From: Clostridia bacterium
GTDB taxonomy: Bacteria; Bacillota_E; SLMV01; PUMD01
DNA: 7,714 nucleotides
Assembly: GCA_003562655.1 (NCBI GenBank)
Contig: PWUC01000035.1
Span: forward strand, 1 to 7,714
Direction of reading: 5' to 3'
Shown: positions 1 through 5,006 of the stretch, piece after piece
Layout of the letters: every line of letters starts with the position of its first letter
Numbering within the stretch: position 1 is the stretch's first letter
Notes under the pieces: generated by a model
The model's input: the letters and a program-made list of their open reading frames with translations, nothing else
Databases searched by the model: none
Told to the model about the DNA's origin: nothing
Position numbers and translations under genes: made by a program

Positions 1-1
1 G

Positions 2-337
2 ATCCCTCTGCTCCTGGTGCACCTGACGGGGATCGTGGTCGCGGTAGTGCTGTTGGGTCGTCAAGACAGAAGACGGGAGCCTGCCTTGCTGGCGTTGGCC
101 GGTTTCACGCTCTTCTTCCTGGTCACTTTGGCCAATTTCGTCCGGAGACCACTGATTGTGCAGCTGAACCGGCAGACCGGCGCCCGCATCGTCCCGTTGA
201 ACACAGCCATCAGCTGCTGCTATAGCGTGTTTCAGGTGGCGGGTGGCCTCTGCCTGATCGTTGCCATCTGGCAGGCGGTGGCAGGGGCTGAGCCCCGGGA
301 GGTGAGAGCCGGGACCGATATGGTAGAGGAAGGGTAG
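2..337 (+). CDS. Small integral membrane protein, 5' end missing
   Basis: The reading frame is open from the first base of the window, so the true start probably lies upstream. The internal GTG at 17 is only the first possible start codon seen here. The visible 111 or so residues show hydrophobic segments consistent with three membrane helices: one at the very start (rich in L, V, I), one about 25 residues later (LLALAGFTLFFLVTLANFV), and one near the C-terminus (VFQVAGGLCLIVAIWQAV). A positively charged stretch with RRPLIVQLNRQTG lies between the second and third. The C-terminal tail is short and charged. I do not recognise the family and assign no function. It stops 9 nt before queA, so the two are probably co-transcribed, but nothing suggests a shared role. 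Confidence 0.6.
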   Translation: MPLLLVHLTGIVVAVVLLGRQDRRREPALLALAGFTLFFLVTLANFVRRPLIVQLNRQTGARIVPLNTAISCCYSVFQVAGGLCLIVAIWQAVAGAEPREVRAGTDMVEEG

Positions 338-346
338 CCTGAGCCG

Positions 347-1414
347 GTGCAGACCTCGGAGTTCGACTACGAGCTTCCCCCTGACTTGATCGCGCAGAAG
401 CCCATCTCGCCGCGGGACCGGTCGCGGCTGATGGTCGTGGATCGGGACAGCAGGACGGTGTCTCATCACCATTTCCACGAGTTGCCGGAGTTTCTCACTC
501 CAGGAGATCTGCTCGTGCTCAACCAGACCCGGGTTGTGCGGGCGCGCTTGTTTGCGGTGAAGCCGACGGGCGGCCAGGTGGAGATCCTGCTCCTTCGACA
601 GGAGGAGGACGGCCTCTGGCGTGCTCTGGTGGGGGGTAGGCGGGTGCGGCCGGGCATGACGCTTGCTCTTCTCGATGGGCCGGGGGGCGCTCCGACGGAA
701 GCTGTGGCCCGGGTGGTGGAGCGTGGCGAACGGGCTGTCCGTGTGTTGAAGTTCAGCGAGCCGGTGCTCCCGCTGGCCGAGCGGATCGGCGTCACACCGC
801 TCCCGCCATATATCCACGAACCGCTGGAGGATGACGAACGTTATCAGACGGTGTATGGGTCGAAACCGGGTTCGGCGGCCGCGCCCACGGCCGGACTCCA
901 TTTCACGCCCGCTCTGTTACACAGGTTGCACGACATGGGAGTCCGTTCGGAGTTCGTCACCCTTCACATCGGACTGGATACCTTTCAGCCCGTGCACGAA
1001 GAGCGGATCGAGAACCACGAGATGCATACGGAGTATTGCTCACTCCGCCCCGAGGTGGCCAGAAAGGTGAACGAGACGAGACTGAAGGGGAACCGGGTGG
1101 TGGCGGTCGGTACCACGAGCGTGCGCGTCCTGGAGACGGCAGCCCGATTGGCCGTCGGTGGCGATCCCGAGACTGGGTCGTGTCCTTGGCGCACGGTAAT
1201 CCCCTTTGAGCAGGAGACGGATCTGTTCATCTATCCCGGGTACAGGTTCCGGGCGGTGGATGCTTTGATCACCAATTTCCATCTGCCCCGTTCGACCCTG
1301 CTGATGCTGGTGGCTGCCTTTGCGAGCAAGGACGTGATCGATCGGGCCTATGAGGAGGCGTTGGAGAGAGAATATCGTTTCTATAGCTTCGGCGATGCGA
1401 TGTTGATCCTCTAG
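347..1414 (+). CDS. queA: S-adenosylmethionine:tRNA ribosyltransferase-isomerase
   Basis: QueA transfers and isomerises the ribosyl part of SAM onto 7-aminomethyl-7-deazaguanine in the anticodon of GUN tRNAs, giving epoxyqueuosine; it acts in the cytoplasm. The 355-residue length is normal for the family. Signature stretches are all present: FDYELPPDLIAQ at the N-terminus, AAPTAGLHFT near residue 180, HIGLDTFQPV followed by IENHEMHTE near 210-230, VVAVGTTSVRVLE, and the C-terminal TDLFIYPGYRF and NFHLPRSTLLML (about 308-320). The GTG start is the only choice that keeps the conserved N-terminus, because an in-frame TAG lies 12 nt upstream; a purine-rich AGGAAGGG sits rather far (about 12 nt) before it. 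It follows a membrane-protein gene by 9 nt. No other queuosine gene is in the window. The family call is secure. Confidence 0.97.
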   Translation: MQTSEFDYELPPDLIAQKPISPRDRSRLMVVDRDSRTVSHHHFHELPEFLTPGDLLVLNQTRVVRARLFAVKPTGGQVEILLLRQEEDGLWRALVGGRRVRPGMTLALLDGPGGAPTEAVARVVERGERAVRVLKFSEPVLPLAERIGVTPLPPYIHEPLEDDERYQTVYGSKPGSAAAPTAGLHFTPALLHRLHDMGVRSEFVTLHIGLDTFQPVHEERIENHEMHTEYCSLRPEVARKVNETRLKGNRVVAVGTTSVRVLETAARLAVGGDPETGSCPWRTVIPFEQETDLFIYPGYRFRAVDALITNFHLPRSTLLMLVAAFASKDVIDRAYEEALEREYRFYSFGDAMLIL

Positions 1415-1443
1415 TTGGACATCTCTTCGATTCGTGTTATAAA
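1415..1443 (+). promoter_or_regulatory. Sigma-70-type promoter with extended -10, for the ferredoxin gene
   Basis: A -35-like TTGGAC (1415-1420) is followed after 17 nt by TATAAA (1438-1443), preceded by TG one base upstream (1435-1436), which is an extended -10. It begins directly after the queA stop codon and would start transcripts near 1450, about 55 nt before the ferredoxin ATG. The -35 matches the consensus only in TTG, but the extended -10 compensates. The ferredoxin is therefore probably expressed independently of queA. Confidence 0.6.
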
Positions 1444-1451
1444 TACCCGCG

Positions 1452-1472
1452 GCCTGAGGGGGGAGCCCAGGC
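1452..1472 (+). promoter_or_regulatory. Hairpin at the 5' end of the ferredoxin transcript
   Basis: GCCTG (1452-1456) can pair with CAGGC (1468-1472) around a purine-rich loop. It would lie at the very start of a transcript made from the promoter just upstream. It may stabilise the mRNA, but the stem is only five pairs and a role is not shown. Confidence 0.3.
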
Positions 1473-1505
1473 TCATGGAAATAATCATCAACAAGGAGGC
1501 TAAGC

Positions 1506-1730
1506 ATGAAAGTAACGATTGATCGCGAAGAGTGCATCGAATGCGGCACCTGCTACGCGGATTGTCCTGAGGTCTTCGAGGAGAACCCCGATGACTTCCT
1601 GGCTGAGATCGTGGAGGAGTACCGAGTCGACGATGACATCGCGGTGGGCGAGGTACCCGAGGATCTGGAGGATTGCGTGGAGGATGCGGCGTACGGCTGC
1701 CCTGTGGAGATCATCCACGTGGAGGAGTAG
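1506..1730 (+). CDS. Single [4Fe-4S] ferredoxin, very acidic
   Basis: A 74-residue cytoplasmic electron carrier. Six cysteines stand at 10, 13, 16, 20, 57 and 65. The pattern CxxCxxCxxxCP followed by C-x7-CP matches monocluster ferredoxins such as Thermotoga maritima Fd. By that analogy C10, C13, C16 and C65 hold the cluster, while C20 and C57 could form a disulfide. The stretch between the two halves (36 residues between C20 and C57) is longer than I recall for Thermotoga Fd and is mostly Asp and Glu. I count 26 acidic residues against 3 Lys/Arg. The ATG has a strong AAGGAGG (1493-1499) 6 nt upstream. The gene has its own promoter and is followed at once by hairpins, so it looks monocistronic. 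Redox partners are not indicated by the neighbours. Family call secure; cluster and disulfide assignment is by analogy. Confidence 0.93.
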   Translation: MKVTIDREECIECGTCYADCPEVFEENPDDFLAEIVEEYRVDDDIAVGEVPEDLEDCVEDAAYGCPVEIIHVEE

Positions 1731-1746
1731 CTGAGTCCAGACTCAG
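1731..1746 (+). terminator. Short hairpin directly after the ferredoxin stop codon
   Basis: CTGAGT (1731-1736) and ACTCAG (1741-1746) form a perfect 6-bp stem with a CCAG loop, starting at the base after the stop codon. No T-run follows, so on its own it is a weak terminator. It more likely protects the 3' end or acts with the larger hairpin downstream. Confidence 0.35.
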
Positions 1747-1772
1747 CGTGGAAAGAAGCAAGATGGTGTCGT

Positions 1773-1826
1773 GACAAGCGACCGCCTTTCCGCAAGAGCA
1801 TTGCGGGAGGGCGGTCCTGCTTTGTC
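1773..1826 (+). terminator. Long hairpin, probable terminator of the ferredoxin gene
   Basis: Positions 1780-1795 and 1801-1816 form a continuous 16-pair stem (with three G·T pairs) around the loop GAGCA. An outer GACAA/TTGTC pair (1773-1777/1822-1826) extends it across a small internal loop. Downstream there is only a short T-rich stretch (CTGCTTTGTC), so termination may be partly Rho-dependent. It lies between convergent genes and, as an inverted repeat, could stop transcription from either side. Confidence 0.6.
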
Positions 1827-1862
1827 TGAGCTCCGAGGCCTTTGAAAGGTCGCTGGCGACGG

Positions 1863-1989
1863 CCCGCCGGGAGCTGGTGTCAGGGGGGGCTGGAGGGGTG
1901 GCGAGGAAGGAGATTGCTCGTCGCTGGTGCTCCTCTGGATGCCAGGGGTGGGGTGGTTGCGGTTCACAGACCCGCCGGGAGCTGGTGTC
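1863..1989. repeat. Two copies of a 19-bp direct repeat between convergent genes
   Basis: The sequence CCCGCCGGGAGCTGGTGTC occurs identically at 1863-1881 and 1971-1989, 108 nt apart, in the gap between the ferredoxin and the convergent hydrolase gene. Each copy contains the small palindrome CCCG-C-CGGG. Just before the first copy are the palindromes CCTTT-G-AAAGG (1839-1849) and GTCGC-TG-GCGAC (1849-1860). The ORFs crossing this region have no believable protein content, so it reads as non-coding repeat DNA. Its role is unknown. Confidence 0.6.
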
Positions 1990-2006
1990 GTGGGTTGGAT
2001 GGAGGC

Positions 2007-3449
2007 TTACCGTTGGATCGCCCGTCCCTGCATCTTGTCCGGGACTGGGATTCCCATCAGGTCGAGGATGGTGGGCGCCACGTCCATGAGCTGGAGCCCA
2101 GTCAGGCACTTAGCTTGGTGGTCTCTACGTGGGTCCCACAGGACGAATACCCCGTCTTGAGTGTGGTTGGCGTCGTCGGGGCCGGTATCGTTCTCGAAGG
2201 TGTAGATGTCAGGCAGACCGAAGGAGCCCACGGATCGCCAGCGCAGGTTTCCCAAGTAGACCATCAGATCCGGCGCGATGTTTCGTACGTCGCGATAGAG
2301 GTCTTCCGGCCGGAAGGCGACGGTCCCCATGGGGTTCCCCTCATTGTCAGGGATGGCCTCGATTCGCTCTTTGAGTTCGCGACGCACCTTTTCGTACTCG
2401 GCTGGCGAGATCCGACCCTGAGGCTCCCTGCCTGCTACGTTCAAGAAGATCCGAGCGTAGTACCCGCCGGCGCCCCAGGCGGTGGTCCGTTCCCAGTCGA
2501 CCTCGACCTTCTCAAAAGGGACTAGACCATCATAGAGCGGCTCGTCTTCGAGCACCAGGAGACCCTCCTGGCGGAGCCACTCATTGATGGCGAATCCCCC
2601 CTCCATGGCTTGCCCGCCGTGATCGGAGACCACCATTACCAGCGTATCATCGTCGATCAGGGCGAGGATCTCGCCGATCTCTCGATCCAGGTAGCGGTAG
2701 TAGTCAGGGATGGCGTCCTCGTATTGGTTGCCCGTTTCATGTCGGTAGTGACCCGGGTCCCAGAACTGCCACATGCCGTGGTGGATGCGGTCCAAGCCTA
2801 TCTCGACGAACATGAAAAAATCCCAGGGTTTCTCACGGATCAGGTGCTTGATGACCGCGAAGCGCTTCTCGGTCATCTCTTGGATCTGGTTCAGAAGGTG
2901 GTTCTTGTCCTCAGTCCGGAATTGCGGGACATCGACGTCATACGGTTCGCCGCCTAAGACGTGCCCTACCTCGTGGCGCAGTTCGTCGGGGAAGGTGTAC
3001 TGGCGGTCCGTATTGGGGGTGAGAAAACTGCTGATCAAACAGCCCTTGAGGGGCTGAATCGGGTATGTCTGAGGGACACCGACCACGACAGAGGTCCGGT
3101 CGGCGGCGCCCAGGAGATCCCAGATCCGAGGCTGGTGAATCACGTTTGCTGTGGCGATGTGCATGCGGTCGTAAGAATGATCCGCTCGATTGCGGAAGCC
3201 GTAGAAGCCGAGTTCCCCCGGATCGCGACTGGTCAGCATCGAGGTCCAGGCAGGGACGGTGATGCAAGGGATGGAGCTGGACAACGGTCCGTAGATGCCC
3301 TCGTCGATGAGACGGCTTAGATTCGGCAGCTGGTCTTTGAGCCCCAGGTCGTTCTGCTCTCCCGTCTCGAAGAGCACCCCGGGGGGGGCACAATCGAGCC
3401 CGATGACCAATACCTTGCGCTGCTTGCGGCGTCTGAGAAATCTGAGCAT
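2007..3449 (-). CDS. Alkaline-phosphatase-superfamily phosphodiesterase/pyrophosphatase-like protein
   Basis: A 480-residue predicted metal-dependent hydrolase of the type I phosphodiesterase/nucleotide pyrophosphatase group. The expected two-metal site is present in order: D19 in VIGLDCAPPG, the likely nucleophile T64 in PCITVPAWTSM (followed by SRDPGELGFYGF, typical of the group), D220 and H224 in EIGLDRIHHGMW, D276-H277 in VVSDHGG, and H429 in DANHTQDG. The C-terminal LMDVAPTILDLMGIPVP is also characteristic. The N-terminus is basic (LRFLRRRKQRK) with no signal peptide or membrane segment, so it should be cytoplasmic, unlike many secreted relatives. It starts 6 nt after the sat stop; its AGGAG site overlaps that TAG, so translation is probably coupled. 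Substrate unknown: a nucleotide-linked compound such as APS, PAPS or PAP would fit the context but is inference. Sulfatase and phosphoglycerate-mutase relatives are less similar by motif. Confidence 0.88.
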   Translation of the reverse strand: MLRFLRRRKQRKVLVIGLDCAPPGVLFETGEQNDLGLKDQLPNLSRLIDEGIYGPLSSSIPCITVPAWTSMLTSRDPGELGFYGFRNRADHSYDRMHIATANVIHQPRIWDLLGAADRTSVVVGVPQTYPIQPLKGCLISSFLTPNTDRQYTFPDELRHEVGHVLGGEPYDVDVPQFRTEDKNHLLNQIQEMTEKRFAVIKHLIREKPWDFFMFVEIGLDRIHHGMWQFWDPGHYRHETGNQYEDAIPDYYRYLDREIGEILALIDDDTLVMVVSDHGGQAMEGGFAINEWLRQEGLLVLEDEPLYDGLVPFEKVEVDWERTTAWGAGGYYARIFLNVAGREPQGRISPAEYEKVRRELKERIEAIPDNEGNPMGTVAFRPEDLYRDVRNIAPDLMVYLGNLRWRSVGSFGLPDIYTFENDTGPDDANHTQDGVFVLWDPRRDHQAKCLTGLQLMDVAPTILDLMGIPVPDKMQGRAIQR

Positions 3450-3455
3450 AAGCTC

Positions 3456-4643
3456 CTATCTGTGGTTCTTCATCCCCTTTAGGAGCACTTTCGCCACCTC
3501 CGGCCGGGTGAACTCCTCCGGGAGCATCTCTCCGCGGTCCAGCATCTCGCGCACCTGGGTGCCGCTCAGGTAGATCCAGTCTTCCTGGTCGTGAGGACAG
3601 GTCTTCGCCGATACCACGCCCCCGCACTTCTTGCAGAAGAAGGCGTACTCGAACTTGAAGGGGACGATGCCGATGTCCTCCTGAGGGAACTGATCGAAGA
3701 TATCCTGCGCATCGTAGGTTCCGTAGTATTCGCCGACGCCGGCGTGATCGCGCCCCACAATGAAGTGGGTGCATCCGTAGTTCTTGCGGGCGATGGCGTG
3801 GAACAGCGCCTCGCGGGGACCGGCATAACGCATGGCTGCCGGGAAGACGCCCAGCAACACCCGGTCGGCTGGGTAGTAGTCCCGCAGGATGGTCTGGTAG
3901 GAGGCGATCCGGACGTCGGCCGGGATGTCGCCCTCCTTGGTGTCGCCGACCAGCGGGTGGATGAAGAGACCATCGACGACCTCCAGGGCGGTCTTCTGGA
4001 GGTACTCGTGGGCTCTGTGGATGGGGTTGCGTGTCTGGAAGCCGACGATGCTTCTCCATCCTCGCCGGGCGAACATACGCCGGGTCTGAGCCGGCGTGTG
4101 CCGCAGCTCGGGGAACTCCGTCTTCATCGGGTTGGGCCAGTCGACCAGCCAGATATCGCCACCCAGGCCTACCTCCCCTCGCTGATAAAGCCGGGCCACA
4201 CCGGGGTGGCTGTCCTCGGTGGTGCGGTAGACCTCGCTGGCCTCGTGTTCCTTGACGGCGCGGTCGAGAGGGTATTCGTCCACCACCTCCATAACAGCGA
4301 GCACGCGCCGGCCCTCGCAGAGCGCGATCTCCTGCCCCTGCCGTATGTCCGCAGCCCGGTCTCGGGCCACCTCCAGCGTCACGGGCACGGACCATAGCAC
4401 GCCATTGGTGAGTCGCATCTCGTCGACACAGCGCTGATAATCCGCCCGATTCATGAAGCCGGTCAAGGGGCTCAGGGCGCCGGTGGCGATGAGCTCAAGG
4501 TCGGAGAGAGCCATAGAGTCGAGCTGGACTCTTGCCATCCGCTGGGCGCGGTCTCGGACGGCCTCACGCATCTCGCCCCGCAATACACGGTCAACAAGAG
4601 TGCCGCCATGAGGCCGGATGATGTCTGAGTAGGTCTGGTTCAA
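3456..4643 (-). CDS. sat: Sulfate adenylyltransferase (ATP sulfurylase)
   Basis: Makes adenosine 5'-phosphosulfate and pyrophosphate from ATP and sulfate in the cytoplasm. At 395 residues it matches the single-chain Sat form without a fused APS kinase. Visible motifs are the N-terminal PHGGTLVDR, LSPLTGFM (58-64), the catalytic QTRNPIHRAHEY (203-214) and GRDHAGVGEYYG (297-308). A zinc site is likely at C337, C340, C349 and H351 (FFCKKCGG...TCPH), like the one known in Thermus Sat. The start is TTG at 4643: no ATG occurs upstream of the conserved PHGG, and AAGGAG lies 8 nt before the TTG. The gene heads an operon with the downstream hydrolase and is preceded by a strong promoter and a roughly 200-nt leader carrying a terminator hairpin. 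No APS kinase or APS reductase is in view, so assimilatory and dissimilatory use cannot be separated. Confidence 0.97.
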   Translation of the reverse strand: MNQTYSDIIRPHGGTLVDRVLRGEMREAVRDRAQRMARVQLDSMALSDLELIATGALSPLTGFMNRADYQRCVDEMRLTNGVLWSVPVTLEVARDRAADIRQGQEIALCEGRRVLAVMEVVDEYPLDRAVKEHEASEVYRTTEDSHPGVARLYQRGEVGLGGDIWLVDWPNPMKTEFPELRHTPAQTRRMFARRGWRSIVGFQTRNPIHRAHEYLQKTALEVVDGLFIHPLVGDTKEGDIPADVRIASYQTILRDYYPADRVLLGVFPAAMRYAGPREALFHAIARKNYGCTHFIVGRDHAGVGEYYGTYDAQDIFDQFPQEDIGIVPFKFEYAFFCKKCGGVVSAKTCPHDQEDWIYLSGTQVREMLDRGEMLPEEFTRPEVAKVLLKGMKNHR

Positions 4644-4724
4644 CCTTTCTGCTCCTTCTTCTTGCCCTTGGTGAGCTGAGCCGCCGCGCGAGGGGTCGGG
4701 CTGTGAACTCCGCCGCTGGGCGAC

Positions 4725-4750
4725 GACACACGGGTGTAAACCCGGACGCC
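4725..4750 (-). promoter_or_regulatory. Small hairpin in the sat leader
   Basis: CGGGT (4731-4735) and ACCCG (4740-4744) form a 5-bp stem with a four-base loop, read as UUAC on the sat transcript. It lies downstream of the leader terminator and about 90 nt before the TTG start. It may only be a spacer element. Confidence 0.3.
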
Positions 4751-4766
4751 CCGCGATCCCATACCC

Positions 4767-4811
4767 AAAAAAGCGCGCCTACCTCTTCGCTGGACCTGCG
4801 AAGCAGCGCGC
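4767..4811 (-). terminator. Intrinsic terminator inside the sat leader (attenuator candidate)
   Basis: On the minus-strand transcript GCGCGC (4811-4806) pairs with GCGCGC (4778-4773), and inside it CTTCGC (4803-4798) pairs with GCGAAG (4790-4785) around a 7-nt loop. The stem is followed at once by six U residues (4772-4767). This is a good Rho-independent terminator, placed about 75 nt after the predicted start and about 125 nt before the sat start codon. It would stop transcription before sat unless relieved, so attenuation or riboswitch-type control is likely. Alternatively it ends a short independent RNA. I could not match the leader to a known riboswitch or T-box. Confidence 0.65.
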
Positions 4812-4825
4812 GGATCGACCGGACG

Positions 4826-4842
4826 GTGCACCGTTGGTGCAC
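4826..4842 (-). promoter_or_regulatory. Perfect palindrome at the predicted sat transcription start
   Basis: GTGCACC-GTT-GGTGCAC is a 7-bp perfect inverted repeat with a 3-nt spacer. It lies 7 nt after the -10 box, so the first transcribed bases would be this palindrome. It could be a repressor operator blocking initiation or a 5'-end RNA hairpin forming part of the leader. Confidence 0.5.
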
Positions 4843-4848
4843 GATGGG

Positions 4849-4876
4849 ATTGTAGCACGATGACCAGGTGTGTCAA
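4849..4876 (-). promoter_or_regulatory. Sigma-70-type promoter of the sat operon
   Basis: Read on the minus strand, a perfect -35 TTGACA (4876-4871) is followed after 16 nt by TACAAT (4854-4849), which is preceded by TGC, an extended -10. Transcription would begin near 4842, giving an untranslated leader of about 200 nt before the sat TTG. This is the best promoter in the window. It lies downstream of the acetyltransferase gene and makes sat independent of it. Confidence 0.8.
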
Positions 4877-4965
4877 CCGTACCGCATCTCAGGGACGGTC
4901 AAGGCGGGGCTGGTCCCACGTCAGAATCCGAAGGACGGGGAGCCGGCAGTCTCAACAAGGTGTTT

Positions 4966-5005
4966 CCCAGCGGGTTGCAGGCCCTGGCAAGGAACCTGGG
5001 CTGGG
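4966..5005 (-). terminator. Imperfect hairpin after the acetyltransferase stop codon
   Basis: CCCAGC and GCTGGG (4966-4971/5000-5005) can pair, with an inner TTGC/GCAA stem, starting one base after the stop codon. No U-run follows on the minus strand, so it is at best a weak or Rho-assisted terminator. Confidence 0.3.
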
Positions 5006-5006
5006 G

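Larger units (their letters stand above)
4644..5006. other. Spacer between the acetyltransferase gene and sat: promoter and leader region
   Basis: This 363-nt stretch holds, in the direction of transcription, a weak hairpin after the acetyltransferase stop (4966-5005), the sat promoter, the start-site palindrome, the leader terminator, a small hairpin and the sat ribosome binding site. Short ORFs on both strands overlap these elements and show no family resemblance, so I see no gene here. Confidence 0.7.

Noticed and set aside
1863..1989. CRISPR-like array
   Set aside because: Only two short repeat copies with a 89-nt gap and no further copies or cas genes.
1842..2525. 227-codon plus-strand ORF across the repeat region into the hydrolase gene
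   Set aside because: Gly/Trp/Val-rich low-complexity start from the repeats, then antisense of the hydrolase; no ribosome binding site or motif.
2938..4395. 485-codon minus-strand ORF spanning parts of both sat and the hydrolase gene
   Set aside because: It lies in another frame of the same strand as two well-supported genes, and its translation is Arg/Gly/Pro-rich with no motif. Such long shadows are common in GC-rich DNA.
4767..4842. Possible tRNA or T-box in the sat leader
   Set aside because: No cloverleaf, no GTTCGA-type T-loop in the right place, no CCA end and no T-box antiterminator sequence could be found on either strand.
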